Shown: positions 27,551-36,608, counted from the first letter of the stretch. The stretch: DNA of 64,000 bases from Flavobacterium sediminilitoris (GCF_023008245.1 NZ_CP090145.1:3534001-3598000), one strand, 5' to 3'. A program made the numbers and translations. The notes: generated by a model not told the origin, from the letters alone.

Positions 27551-27597
27551 AAGTCAAAATGACATTTGCATAAAGCATAAAAAGGTCATTTTGACTT
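27551..27597. promoter_or_regulatory. Paired GTCAnnnTGAC dyads upstream of hsp20
   Basis: A 13-bp perfect inverted repeat AAGTCAAAATGAC / GTCATTTTGACTT with a 21-nt spacer. Each arm is itself a dyad, GTCA-3-TGAC, so there are two operator-like sites with centres about 34 bp apart. It lies about 65 nt upstream of the hsp20 start, and a transcription factor site for stress control is inferred. A foldback terminator is the alternative, but no gene ends here. Confidence 0.5.
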
Positions 27598-27771
27598 TAT
27601 TTTTAATAATTAACTTTTATTTAACTGACTAAATTTCAGTTTTTTAAATATCAAAAAAGAAAAGAATTAGAATCTTCAAATCGATATAAAAAATCAAAAA
27701 ACATTGCTTTTGTAAGGCAACTAACATTAAAATAATTTTAGAGATTGTTACTTTACAAAAAAAATAAACAA

Positions 27772-28407
27772 ATGAATTTAACAGACGAATTAAAGAAATA
27801 CGCAGATCAAAGTGCCGCTAAAATTCCAGCAGAAGTTCTAGCTATAATGAAAAATGCTATACAAGAATTAGAAAGTAGCAATTTAGTCAATCAAGCATTA
27901 AAAACAGGAGATAAAATCCCAACAATTGAGTTACCAAATGCAACAGGCAAAATAATTTCTATTCAAGAACAAATAAAAAAAGGTAAAGTAATCATTGCTT
28001 TTTATAGAGGAGGTTGGTGTCCATACTGCAATTTAGAATTAAAAGCCTTACAAGAGATTCTTCCTCAAATAAAAGAAAAAGGAGCTTCTCTAATTGCAAT
28101 AACTCCAGAAACACCCGATAATTCATTAAACACAATTGAAAAAAACAATCTTGAATTTGAAGTACTAACTGATAAAGACAATAAAACAGCTAGCAAATTT
28201 AATTTAACTTATAAACTACCTAAAGAATTACTAGATATTTACCTGAATTTTGGAATAAATTTAGAAAAAAGTAATAACAACCAACTTGGAGAACTACCTA
28301 TTGCAGCCACTTATGTAGTAGATACAAAGGGTACAATTATTTTTGATTATATCAAAGAAGACTATAAGCTAAGAGCTTCTACCGAAGCAATAATTGCTTC
28401 GCTTTAA
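27772..28407 (+). CDS. AhpC/TSA-family peroxiredoxin-like protein
   Basis: A 211-residue protein with a thioredoxin-fold AhpC/TSA domain. The redox site is GGWCPYCNLEL (CxxC), a Prx-like-2 variant rather than the canonical PxxxT(S)xxC of 2-Cys peroxiredoxins. The TPETPDNS and STAEAI-like C-terminal segments fit peroxiredoxin-like oxidoreductases. The ATG at 27772 matches the family start; an upstream in-frame start would add 9 unconserved residues. Confidence 0.82.
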   Translation: MNLTDELKKYADQSAAKIPAEVLAIMKNAIQELESSNLVNQALKTGDKIPTIELPNATGKIISIQEQIKKGKVIIAFYRGGWCPYCNLELKALQEILPQIKEKGASLIAITPETPDNSLNTIEKNNLEFEVLTDKDNKTASKFNLTYKLPKELLDIYLNFGINLEKSNNNQLGELPIAATYVVDTKGTIIFDYIKEDYKLRASTEAIIASL

Positions 28408-28426
28408 ACTACCTTATAAACAAATT

Positions 28427-28456
28427 AAAAAGATTGATTTTAAAATCAATCTTTTT
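28427..28456. terminator. Bidirectional terminator
   Basis: A 30-nt perfect palindrome, AAAAAGATTGATTTT with its complement, ending in a T-tract between the convergent peroxiredoxin-like and TerB-like genes. Confidence 0.85.
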
Positions 28457-28856
28457 AATTATGCTGTTCACTAAAAACCGATAATAAAACTTCCCCATCA
28501 ATCATTCTATTAGGAGAATTTTTCATTAAATGAAGAACACGTTTCATAGCATACGGATTTAAACCCATATTAATGCCTATTTCATTTATCTTAATTTGTT
28601 CTCTCTCATGCAAAATGCCATCTGAATGCATTAATAAAGACAACCTATAAAATTGACAAATCCTACTAAACTCATCCTTAATAATCTTTTTTTGCGCTTT
28701 TTTCTCAAAAAGCTTCAAAAAAGAAGCCTTATCAATCTCAAGTTCTTGCGACACCATTTCAATGAAATCATACTCTCTATCGTGTAATTCTCCGTCTACT
28801 AAAGCAAAAGAAATCATCTCTTGTAATAAGCTAATCTTTTCTTGATAATCATCCAT
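28455..28856 (-). CDS. TerB-like helical protein
   Basis: A 133-residue all-helical protein with two copies of the TerB acidic pattern: LVDGELHDREYDFIEMV and HSDGILHEREQIKINEIG. TerB domains bind divalent metal through such D-G-x-x-x-x-x-E loops and recur in tellurite-resistance and envelope-stress contexts. Here it is a stand-alone gene with no other ter genes nearby. Confidence 0.75.
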   Translation of the reverse strand: MDDYQEKISLLQEMISFALVDGELHDREYDFIEMVSQELEIDKASFLKLFEKKAQKKIIKDEFSRICQFYRLSLLMHSDGILHEREQIKINEIGINMGLNPYAMKRVLHLMKNSPNRMIDGEVLLSVFSEQHN

Positions 28857-28904
28857 ATTATTACATTCTTTTTTGTAAAAATAATAATTCTAAATTTAAT
28901 TAGA

Positions 28905-28912
28905 TATCTTTG
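28905..28912 (+). promoter_or_regulatory. TAnnTTTG promoter of the DUF1456 gene
   Basis: TATCTTTG, 19 nt upstream of the ATG at 28932. Confidence 0.65.
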
Positions 28913-28931
28913 AACCCTATATTTTATAAAC

Positions 28932-29354
28932 ATGACAAATAACGATATATTTAAAAAACTAAGAGTTGCACTTCAATTACGTGACGATCAAATTGTTGAA
29001 ATCTTAGAATTAGTAGACTTTAGAGTTTCAAAAGGCGAACTTGGTAACATTTTTAGAAAAGAAGATCACCCTAATTATGTAGAATGTGGAGATCAATTGC
29101 TACGTAATTTTCTAAATGGATTAGTTATTCATCTTCGTGGTACAAAGGAAAACCCTAAAAACCCAATGGATGTAATTAAAAGCCATAAAAATGATGCTCC
29201 AACGGAAAAACGAGAAATAAAACCAAAAACAGAGAGCTTCAAAAAACAAACAACAACTTTTAAGCCAAAACCAAAGAAGAAACCACTTCCTAAAAAAGAA
29301 CCTATTGTGGAAAAAGTACGTTTTAAAAACGGCAAGAATAAATCAAAAGACTAA
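28932..29354 (+). CDS. DUF1456 (YehS-like) protein
   Basis: A 140-residue protein with two DUF1456 repeats: NNDIFKKLRVALQLRDDQIV with FRKEDHPNY, then CGDQLLRNFLNGLV. The C-terminal 55 residues are a Lys/Pro-rich basic tail. The function is unknown; the tail suggests nucleic acid contact. Its stop overlaps the next start (TAATG). Confidence 0.85.
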   Translation: MTNNDIFKKLRVALQLRDDQIVEILELVDFRVSKGELGNIFRKEDHPNYVECGDQLLRNFLNGLVIHLRGTKENPKNPMDVIKSHKNDAPTEKREIKPKTESFKKQTTTFKPKPKKKPLPKKEPIVEKVRFKNGKNKSKD

Positions 29355-29590
29355 TGCTTCTTTTTGGTATAATAGGAATTTTGGTTCTATTCTCACCATT
29401 AGCAGCTCTTTTCTACGATAGTTCTGTAAAAAAAGGATGGAAAAATAGTTTTCTAAACATTTTCTATTTTCTACTAATTATAATAGCATCAAGTATTTTA
29501 TTAAAAATATTCAAACTATTTTTTATTACTACAATACCATTATTATTCCTCATTTTTTTATCTTACAAAAACATCAAAAAAAATAAATAA
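29354..29590 (+). CDS. Small two-helix membrane protein
   Basis: A 78-residue protein with hydrophobic helices at about residues 2-20 and 32-72 and a Lys-rich C-terminus. It overlaps the DUF1456 stop by 1 nt, implying coupled translation. No family is recognised. Confidence 0.65.
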   Translation: MLLFGIIGILVLFSPLAALFYDSSVKKGWKNSFLNIFYFLLIIIASSILLKIFKLFFITTIPLLFLIFLSYKNIKKNK

Positions 29591-29631
29591 GAACAACCAT
29601 CTACTTTTAACTAAAAACCACAAGATTTTTG

Positions 29632-29639
29632 TATTTTTG
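29632..29639 (+). promoter_or_regulatory. TAnnTTTG promoter of the BatA-type gene
   Basis: TATTTTTG followed by GG, 41 nt upstream of the ATG at 29681. Confidence 0.6.
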
Positions 29640-29680
29640 GGCATTATTAAACGAATACCCTCTAAATAAAAATAAAATAA

Positions 29681-31609
29681 ATGCAGTTTAAACATCCAGA
29701 GATTTTATACTTCCTATTTTTATTGGTTATACCAATTTTAGTGCATTTATTCCAACTCCGTAAATTTAAAAAAGAATATTTTACAAACGTAAAACTATTA
29801 CGCCAACTACAACAAGAAACCCGAAAAAGTAGTACGCTAAAAAAATGGTTACTTTTAGCAACACGCTTACTTCTTTTAGCTCTATTAATATTCGCTTTTG
29901 CTCAACCTTTTTTTACTGCAAAAGAATCTAAAAACAAAGAAAATGAATTAATCATTTTAGTAGACAACTCCTTTTCAATGCAAGCCAAAGGAAACAAAGG
30001 AGAGCTATTAAAAAGAAGCATTCAAGAATTATTAGAATCACTTCCAGAAACACAAAATTTTTCACTTTTAACAAACAATAATGTCTTTTGGGATGTTGAC
30101 ATTAAAACCATACAAAGTGAATTACAAAAAATAGAATATTCAGCACTTCCATTTGAATTAGATTTTTTATTAACACAAATCGATTCTAAAAAACCCAACA
30201 CTAAAAAAGATTATCTGATAATTACAGATGCTATTGGAACAAATTCTAAAAAAATTGAAGATTTAAACCAAACAAATCAAGTTTACTTTATAAACCCTGT
30301 TGCAGAAAACAAAAACAACATTAGCATAGAAAACGTTACCCTATCACAAGTTTTAGATGCCTTTTATGAAATAAAAATCACTTTAAAATCGTATGGTAAA
30401 ACAGAAGAAGCCATTCCTGTTGCAGTGTATAACAAAGAAGCATTAATTGCAAAATCACAAGTTACATTTGACAAAACAGAAAAAGAACTAAAAATAAATA
30501 TTCCTAAAAATTCTTTTCATGGAAAAGTAACACTACAAGACAATAGTTTACAATATGATAATGAATTTTACTTTAGCATTTCACAACCCAAAAAACAAAA
30601 TGCAATTATCATTGGAACAGAAGAAAAAAACAAATTTTTAAATAAAATACTAACCGAAAATGAGTTTGTTGTTACTAATACCGAACTAACAAAATTAAAC
30701 TATAGTAGCATTGAAAACCAACAAACTATTATTTTAAACGAAATTTCCGAAATTCCACAAGCACTAGGAACTACTCTACTCTCTTTTTACAACAAAGGAG
30801 GAACAATTATCCTTATCCCATCAATAGAAAACAACATTCAAAACTTAAATAATTTCTGTAAAAATTTTGGTTCTTTTAAATTTTTAAACACTACTGATAC
30901 AGAAAAACAAATCACGAAAATAAGTTTTAATCACCCTATTTATAAAAATGTATTTGAGAAAAAAGTTAGTAACTTTCAATATCCTAAAGTAACAAAATCT
31001 TTTATCCCTTCAGGAAATGGATTACCCATTTTACAATTTGAAGACAATACCAACTTTGCCATTTCAATTTCAAACAAAATTGGAAATCTATTTGTTTTTA
31101 CAGCACCCATAAACAAACAAAACTCAAATTTTCAAAACTCACCTTTAATTGTGCCTACTTTTTACAATATGTCACAATCCAAAACAAATTCAAAAACCAA
31201 CACATTTACAATAGGTGAAAATGAAACTATAATTATTGATGCTATCTTATCTAAAGACGAAGTTGTAAGCATTACAAACAAACAAAACAGCTTCATTCCA
31301 CAGCAACAAATTATAAATGCAAAAGTAAAGCTAGCCTTTGGAGATTATCCAGAATTAGCAGGAAACTATAACATAAAGCAAACTGAAAACACAATAGAAG
31401 AAATCAGTTTCAACTATCCAAGAACAGAAAGCGATTTAAACAATACAAACACAACACTTTTCAATAAAACCACAACCGTAAACAGCATTGAAACCGTTTT
31501 AAACGATTTACATTCAAAACGAACCGATACTGCATTGTGGAAATGGTTTATTATTGGCACATTACTTTTCTTATTGATTGAACTACTAATTCAAAAATTC
31601 GTAAAATGA
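29681..31609 (+). CDS. BatA-domain (aerotolerance regulator N-terminal) membrane protein
   Basis: A 642-residue inner-membrane protein. The family N-terminus HPEILYFLFLLVIPILVHLF plus a second helix near 57-80 anchors it; LIILVDNSFSMQA is a von Willebrand-like MIDAS strand; a final helix lies near 620-640. A large periplasmic/extracytoplasmic portion follows. Related proteins occur in Bat operons of Bacteroidota, whose role (aerotolerance, envelope integrity) is not settled. It overlaps the dihydroorotase-like gene by 4 nt (ATGA), a coupling common in this family of bacteria. Confidence 0.85.
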   Translation: MQFKHPEILYFLFLLVIPILVHLFQLRKFKKEYFTNVKLLRQLQQETRKSSTLKKWLLLATRLLLLALLIFAFAQPFFTAKESKNKENELIILVDNSFSMQAKGNKGELLKRSIQELLESLPETQNFSLLTNNNVFWDVDIKTIQSELQKIEYSALPFELDFLLTQIDSKKPNTKKDYLIITDAIGTNSKKIEDLNQTNQVYFINPVAENKNNISIENVTLSQVLDAFYEIKITLKSYGKTEEAIPVAVYNKEALIAKSQVTFDKTEKELKINIPKNSFHGKVTLQDNSLQYDNEFYFSISQPKKQNAIIIGTEEKNKFLNKILTENEFVVTNTELTKLNYSSIENQQTIILNEISEIPQALGTTLLSFYNKGGTIILIPSIENNIQNLNNFCKNFGSFKFLNTTDTEKQITKISFNHPIYKNVFEKKVSNFQYPKVTKSFIPSGNGLPILQFEDNTNFAISISNKIGNLFVFTAPINKQNSNFQNSPLIVPTFYNMSQSKTNSKTNTFTIGENETIIIDAILSKDEVVSITNKQNSFIPQQQIINAKVKLAFGDYPELAGNYNIKQTENTIEEISFNYPRTESDLNNTNTTLFNKTTTVNSIETVLNDLHSKRTDTALWKWFIIGTLLFLLIELLIQKFVK

Positions 31610-32865
31610 CAACCGTTTTAATTAAAAAAGCAACCATAATAGATAAAAACAGTTCGTTTCACAACCAAACCGTTGATATAAAAATTGAAAACGGAATCAT
31701 AATTGAAATTGCAAAAAACATAGCTTCCGAAAACAACATTGAAGTTATAGAAAAAGAAAATCTACATGTTTCACAAGGTTGGTTTGACTCTTCCGTTTCT
31801 TTCGGAGAACCAGGCTATGAAGACAGAGAAACCATTGCAAACGGATTACAAGTTGCAGCAAAAAGTGGTTTTACAGCCATAGCACTTCAACCTAACAGCT
31901 TTCCTGTGATTGACAATCAATCGCAAGTGAAATTTGTACTCGACAAAGCTAAAAACCAAGCCACTACTCTATTCCCTATTGGAGCACTAACCAAAAATAG
32001 CGAAGGAACAGACTTGGCCGAACTATTCGATATGAAAAATGCAGGTGCTATTGCTTTTGGAGATTACAACAAAGCCATTCAAGACGCAAATATTCAAAAA
32101 ATAGCCTTACAATATGTACAAGACTTTAACGGATTAGTCATCAGCTTTTGCCAAGATTACTCCTTAAAAGGAAAAGGAATTGTAAATGAAGGAATAGCCT
32201 CTACAAAATTAGGATTAAAAGGAATTCCCGCATTAGCAGAAGAACTACACATTGCTCGCAATTTATTCTTACTAGAATACACTGGTGGAAAATTACACAT
32301 TCCAACCATTTCTACTCAGAAATCAATACAATTAATTAAAGAAGCTAAAGCCAAAGGATTACAAGTAACTTGTAGCGTTTCCGTACATCATTTAGTCTTA
32401 AATGAAGAAATACTGTCAGGATTCGATTCACGATATAAAGTAACACCACCATTACGAGATGAAGTTACGCGAAAAGCACTAATAGAAGCCGTAATTAATG
32501 GAACAATTGACTGTATTACATCAGATCATAACCCGCTAGATATTGAACATAAAAAATTAGAATTTGATTTAGCAAAAGACGGAACCATTGGTTTAGAAAG
32601 TGCTTTTGGAGCATTATTAACTGTTTTACCACTTGAAGTGGTTATTGAAAAACTAACCGCTGCAAAAAAAATCTTCGAAATTGAAGAAAACAAAATAGAA
32701 ATCAATACAAAAGCAGAATTAAGCTTCTTCAATCCAGATGGAGAAGAAATATTTACCAAAGAAAACATTTTATCAAAATCAAAAAACTCCGCTTTTCTAC
32801 AACAAAAAACAAAAGGAAAAGTATATGGAATATACAACAATAAAAAATTAATAATTAATAATTAA
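31606..32865 (+). CDS. Dihydroorotase-like protein lacking the metal-binding His-x-His
   Basis: A 419-residue amidohydrolase-fold protein aligned with class I dihydroorotase (PyrC), which makes dihydroorotate in pyrimidine synthesis. The usual D-x-HxH at the first strand is replaced by WFDSSVSFGEPG. The second-half signatures are kept in outline (HHLVLNEEIL, VTPPLRDE, DCITSDHNP), but the last has NP where TDHAPH is typical. Without the first metal pair it is probably non-catalytic, like the PyrC' partners of aspartate transcarbamylase in some bacteria, or uses another mode. Length is normal and there is no frameshift. Confidence 0.85.
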   Translation: MTTVLIKKATIIDKNSSFHNQTVDIKIENGIIIEIAKNIASENNIEVIEKENLHVSQGWFDSSVSFGEPGYEDRETIANGLQVAAKSGFTAIALQPNSFPVIDNQSQVKFVLDKAKNQATTLFPIGALTKNSEGTDLAELFDMKNAGAIAFGDYNKAIQDANIQKIALQYVQDFNGLVISFCQDYSLKGKGIVNEGIASTKLGLKGIPALAEELHIARNLFLLEYTGGKLHIPTISTQKSIQLIKEAKAKGLQVTCSVSVHHLVLNEEILSGFDSRYKVTPPLRDEVTRKALIEAVINGTIDCITSDHNPLDIEHKKLEFDLAKDGTIGLESAFGALLTVLPLEVVIEKLTAAKKIFEIEENKIEINTKAELSFFNPDGEEIFTKENILSKSKNSAFLQQKTKGKVYGIYNNKKLIINN

Positions 32866-32880
32866 TAATTTACAATCATA

Positions 32881-33204
32881 ATGAACGATATAGAAAAAGG
32901 GAAAAACGCAGCTCTAGTAAGCTATATAACCATAATAGGAAGCGTTATTGCAATTTTTATGAATCAAGATGAAAAGAAAAGTGAATTTGCCAGTTTTCAC
33001 ATTCGTCAAGCATTAGGTATTTTTTTAACTTTCTTCTTCTTAGGTTATCCTATAGGCTATTTCAATAGTTGGATGGTTTCCTCTGCATTTTGGTTATTTA
33101 TTTTCATCCTTTGGATTTACGGTTTCCTAGGCGCTCTAAATGGAGAAAAGAAAATAGTACCACTAGTAGGTGAATTTTATCAAAAATGCTTTAAAAGCTT
33201 ATAA
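32881..33204 (+). CDS. DUF4870-like small membrane protein
   Basis: A 107-residue protein with about three transmembrane segments (LVSYITIIGSVIAIFM; ALGIFLTFFFLGYPIGYF; AFWLFIFILWIYGFLGAL) and the FHIRQALG motif typical of DUF4870/Tic20-like proteins. The function is unknown. It begins 15 nt after the dihydroorotase-like gene and abuts the next gene exactly. Confidence 0.75.
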   Translation: MNDIEKGKNAALVSYITIIGSVIAIFMNQDEKKSEFASFHIRQALGIFLTFFFLGYPIGYFNSWMVSSAFWLFIFILWIYGFLGALNGEKKIVPLVGEFYQKCFKSL

Positions 33205-33744
33205 ATGATCACTTCTAAAAGTGAAAAAATAAAATCGAAAATCATTTTAACCGATGTAATCAAACTAAAGAGTAAAGGAATATTCATTATTCTTTTACTC
33301 TTTCCTTTAGCACTCATTTTAAGTACAATCTACAGTATCTACAAGAGTAGCCCAGTAGAGAAATCTAACATTTTAACACTCATAATCAGTTTCATAGCCC
33401 TATTTATTTTAGCAGTAATACCATGCCTAAAAAAAGGACTAGCCACAGACAATCAAAAAAACATTTACATTGTTTATACATTAAAAAACAAAATCCTCCT
33501 CAAACAAATCCTAATTCCAAATAATTATAACGAATTTATAATTATAGAAGAACCCTTTTCAAAATCTAACACAAACATCACTATTAACAATAAAATTGCT
33601 GAGTTTAAATATCCCATTTACAAATTTGTTGCACAAAGAAAAACCCACAATAAACCCATTTTTACAGTTGATAATAAATCTTCAAAAAATGAACTCCAAA
33701 CATTTTTAGAGATACAAAGCAATTTAAAACACAAAACATGTTAA
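33205..33744 (+). CDS. Hypothetical membrane protein
   Basis: A 179-residue protein with two predicted membrane helices (IFIILLLFPLALILSTIY; ILTLIISFIALFILAVIP), then a soluble basic domain of about 95 residues with no recognised family. Its ATG directly follows the preceding stop codon. It is the last gene before the repeat-rich accessory island. Confidence 0.6.
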   Translation: MITSKSEKIKSKIILTDVIKLKSKGIFIILLLFPLALILSTIYSIYKSSPVEKSNILTLIISFIALFILAVIPCLKKGLATDNQKNIYIVYTLKNKILLKQILIPNNYNEFIIIEEPFSKSNTNITINNKIAEFKYPIYKFVAQRKTHNKPIFTVDNKSSKNELQTFLEIQSNLKHKTC

Positions 33745-33754
33745 AAAATGTAAG

Positions 33755-33870
33755 TCAGTTTTTACACGTATTGCAAGTTTAAAAAGAATAGGTTACGTTT
33801 GTAACACATACTTAACCAATACAAGTTAGTTTTGTATGATTTTATCATAAATTAAATTATACATAATCTG
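33755..33870 (+). repeat. Structured spacer element, subfamily 2, copy 1
   Basis: It shares AAAAAGAATAGGTTA...GTTTGTAA and, after a gap, TTAACCAATACAAGTT..TTTGTATGATTTT with spacers at 39549-39669 and 49496-49640. GGTTA and TTAACC can pair. It is always placed just upstream of an accessory gene or operon and marks the left edge of the island. Confidence 0.6.
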
Positions 33871-33877
33871 AGGAGCA

Positions 33878-34717
33878 TTGAAACTAATTAAGAAAATACA
33901 AATCTGTAATAATCTGGATGATATTCCAAATTTTAAAACCATCAAGTCACTTGAAAGAGGAATTGAATGGAAAATAGTATTTGGTAATGAAATTAAGTCC
34001 AAAAGAGAAAAAATTGGTAGTCAATGGAAACTTGAACATCCTGAATTCCAAATTTCAGTTCATACAATAGAACCTGAAATAAATATTGTCAAATTAATTA
34101 CGGGCAAAGAAATCGAAGAACACCAAGAGTTCTTTGAAAAATGCGCAAAAGATTATAGGAATTTAGCAATTAAATTGATAAACAAATTTTCCGAAAAACA
34201 TAATATAAAAATTGATCCTAAATACCCTATGAATACTCTATTTCATACTGAAAAACTTGGATATAAGCCAGTTGGACAAATGAACGAATGGAGATATGCT
34301 TTTCACGGAATACATTGTGGATTAACCAATAATAAAACTGGACAGCGAATTGAAATTCCTTTAACCTTTGGATTGGAATTCGGACAACTTGACCCTTATT
34401 TTTTCACAGATTTTATTAAATCTACTAAAGAATATCTGCCTTTACCAGTTGAAATATATTGCGACTACGCTGACGGAAAAAGAATTTTAGAAAAAATGGT
34501 GGAAATTGGAAAATTCGAATACGTGAATTCTAATTGGCCAAATGAAAGAGGAATTGTAGTAACGGATAGAGAAAAAGTTAAAGTTTATAACCCAGATACG
34601 GAATTGGAAGAAGAAAGACTATGTACAACAACGTATAAAAATAATGGTGGAATTTCTACCAAAACAAAAGATAATAATAATCTATTTTGGTCTAAACTTA
34701 AGCGTATGTGGTCATAA
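33878..34717 (+). CDS. Hypothetical protein, possibly DUF6896-like
   Basis: A 279-residue soluble protein. The central segment (YAFHGIHCGLTNNKTGQRIEIPLTFG, split here as YAFHGIHCGLTNNKTGQ and RIEIPLTFG) followed by LDPYFFTDFI resembles the conserved part of DUF6896-type hypothetical proteins; I am not certain of the family. The start is TTG at 33878, preceded by a GAGGAG purine run; there is no in-frame ATG nearby. It is a typical lone gene of unknown function within the cassette-like island. Confidence 0.55.
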   Translation: MKLIKKIQICNNLDDIPNFKTIKSLERGIEWKIVFGNEIKSKREKIGSQWKLEHPEFQISVHTIEPEINIVKLITGKEIEEHQEFFEKCAKDYRNLAIKLINKFSEKHNIKIDPKYPMNTLFHTEKLGYKPVGQMNEWRYAFHGIHCGLTNNKTGQRIEIPLTFGLEFGQLDPYFFTDFIKSTKEYLPLPVEIYCDYADGKRILEKMVEIGKFEYVNSNWPNERGIVVTDREKVKVYNPDTELEEERLCTTTYKNNGGISTKTKDNNNLFWSKLKRMWS

Positions 34718-34772
34718 ATTCACTACTACTCATACACCAACCGTTGTGTGCAATAAAAAAAACGAAAAACAT
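34715..34772 (+). repeat. Right half of a cassette-boundary element
   Basis: It contains TACACCAACCGTTGTGTGC (34733-34751). The GTTGTGTGCA end (34743-34752) is partly complementary (7/10) to TGCTGCCAAC (35671-35680) at the other end of the enclosed gene. The sequence matches the right half of the hairpin elements at 46815-46960 and 55936-56068. Confidence 0.5.
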
Positions 34773-35666
34773 ATGGAAAAATTAATCTACATTTTACTGG
34801 TATCACTTATTACTGTTCCAATATTCGGACAAAATTCAGAGGATTATTTTACTCGATTAAAGGCGATTAACAATCAAGATATTATATTTTACAATATTGA
34901 CGGAGTTAATTTTTCAAGCCAAACTTTTAGCAGTGAATTTTCAGAAAAAGGGCTCAAAAAGATTTTTAGAAAATACTCAATTGATAAAAATGAACTGAAA
35001 GTAAAAGACGAAAAATTATCTTTCAATAACTACTATGTTAGCAAAAACGAAAAAATATCTGAAAACTTAACTCAAAATAACTCATATTACTTTGTGGAAA
35101 ATGAAAGTAAAAGAGTTTCCGTTTTCTGGTTCGGTTCTATAAATAAACAAGATAGAGATTTTGAACGAAAATTTATTAATCTAATTTTGGAAAATAAAAT
35201 CCCTAAAAATGTCTTTGAACCAATGACAATCGACAGTATTGATTTTGCTGGCAGACAAATAAAACTTGGAAATAGTTGCTATTGGACAAATGTAAATACC
35301 GTTCAATGTCCATATTACGGAGAAATGAATTGGTCTATTCATAAAGATTTGACCGACGCTCAAAATTCGGTCGCCAACCAACTTGAGATGACCAAAGCAA
35401 AAAAAGGCGGAAAAGTGATTTCAGAAGATTTTGTGGATATTGAATTTGAAGGAAACCCGACCAAAGCTAAAAAAGTTATTTATGATTTTACAGGTGTAAC
35501 TTCTCTATTGGCTGGAATGTCTGGAGGAAAAACATTAACTATTTACTATGTTGCTAGTGAGGTTAGAGATAATTATGTAAGTTGCGTTTTAAGTTTTTGG
35601 AACAACGACACAATTACAGAAAACGGACTTGCACCATTGTTGGAAAAAGTAATGAAACTAAAATAA
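34773..35666 (+). CDS. Hypothetical exported protein
   Basis: A 297-residue protein with a signal peptide (IYILLVSLITVPIFGQ). The mature domain is mixed alpha/beta with no recognised family; GNSCYWTNVNTVQCPYYGE near residue 170 contains two Cys that may pair. The ATG at 34773 is chosen because it gives a clean signal peptide; longer in-frame starts run through the spacer element and overlap the previous gene. It is a single-gene cassette between two boundary elements. Confidence 0.65.
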   Translation: MEKLIYILLVSLITVPIFGQNSEDYFTRLKAINNQDIIFYNIDGVNFSSQTFSSEFSEKGLKKIFRKYSIDKNELKVKDEKLSFNNYYVSKNEKISENLTQNNSYYFVENESKRVSVFWFGSINKQDRDFERKFINLILENKIPKNVFEPMTIDSIDFAGRQIKLGNSCYWTNVNTVQCPYYGEMNWSIHKDLTDAQNSVANQLEMTKAKKGGKVISEDFVDIEFEGNPTKAKKVIYDFTGVTSLLAGMSGGKTLTIYYVASEVRDNYVSCVLSFWNNDTITENGLAPLLEKVMKLK

Positions 35667-35668
35667 TT

Positions 35669-35760
35669 ACTGCTGCCAACACCGTGTAAAAATAATTGAT
35701 TGGTTCTCGCCTACTCGGAAAATCCTGCGGATTTCCCTCTGGTTTATTCTTTTTTTAATA
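35669..35760 (+). repeat. Left half of a cassette-boundary element with hairpin
   Basis: It begins TGCTGCCAACACCGTGTAAA (35671-35690) and includes the hairpin GGAAAATCC TGC GGATTTCC near 35719-35739, followed by a T-run that could terminate the preceding gene. The right half of the element is missing. Confidence 0.5.
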
Positions 35761-35872
35761 AGTTAAGTTACGTATACATAAACATTGTAAACAATTTTGA
35801 CCCTTCTTGAATAAAGACTAAATAATAGTAACTTTATAGAGATTTTTTTAAATTAAAAGTTTTTAGATAAAA

Positions 35873-36577
35873 ATGAAAAATTATATTTTCCTGTTATTCA
35901 TTATCACCGTTAAACTATTTGGGCAAAACAATACTCAAATTATACCACCAAAAAAACTATCACCTTCAGAAATATATACTAAAGAATATGATTTTATTGA
36001 TGAAGAAGAACAAAAATTTGAAAAATTTAAAAGACAAATAAAGGCTGTTACAACAGAAGATTATTTAGAAAAAATTAGAACCTACTCAAAAGATTCTTTA
36101 AAAACACTAGCCATAAAACTGCTAAGTCTAAAAGAATTAAATGAAAAAAAATTACTTCAAAAAGATATTTCACTAAATTCAGAATATTATATTCGCTTAC
36201 TTGAAGAATTAAAATCTAGTGAAATAAATAATCAAGAATATTTTTTTCTAGAAAAAGAATTGAATAGCTACTATTTGATTAATTTAGAAAAGAAACAAAC
36301 TTTTAGCATAATCCTAAACATTATCTTTGGAATCATAATAGCAATTCTTATCTATACTATTTACTCATTAAAATCTCAAAAAAGATTAAACATTATTGAA
36401 GAACTTAGTAATCAAGAAATAAAAATTAAAGAGCATATACTAAATGGTAAAAGCAATAAAGAAATTGCAGAAGAACTCTTTATTAGTTTAAACACTGTTA
36501 AAACACACATCACTAATATTTATAGCAAGTTAAATGTCTCTAATAGAAAAGAATTAATTAATAAATTTCAAAAATAG
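35873..36577 (+). CDS. Membrane-tethered LuxR-type HTH regulator
   Basis: A 234-residue protein: possible signal peptide (LLFIITVKLFGQ), an acidic/Lys-rich coiled-coil of about 110 residues, one transmembrane helix (ILNIIFGIIIAILIYTIY) and a C-terminal LuxR/FixJ helix-turn-helix (LNGKSNKEIAEELFISLNTV, KTHITNIYSKL). It probably senses an extracytoplasmic signal and controls genes directly. It stands immediately upstream of a beta-barrel protein gene on the same strand, a likely target, with a terminator between them. Confidence 0.82.
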   Translation: MKNYIFLLFIITVKLFGQNNTQIIPPKKLSPSEIYTKEYDFIDEEEQKFEKFKRQIKAVTTEDYLEKIRTYSKDSLKTLAIKLLSLKELNEKKLLQKDISLNSEYYIRLLEELKSSEINNQEYFFLEKELNSYYLINLEKKQTFSIILNIIFGIIIAILIYTIYSLKSQKRLNIIEELSNQEIKIKEHILNGKSNKEIAEELFISLNTVKTHITNIYSKLNVSNRKELINKFQK

Positions 36578-36581
36578 TACC

Positions 36582-36593
36582 AGTACTAGTACT
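36582..36593. promoter_or_regulatory. AGTACTAGTACT palindrome
   Basis: A 12-bp perfect palindrome with a third AGTAC copy at 36576-36580, between the LuxR-type gene stop and its terminator. It might be an operator for the downstream barrel gene; weak evidence. Confidence 0.25.
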
Positions 36594-36608
36594 TAAATCA
36601 TACAACAG

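Noticed and set aside
34644..34772. N-terminal extension of the exported protein at 34773
   Set aside because: It overlaps the preceding gene and the spacer, and hides the signal peptide.
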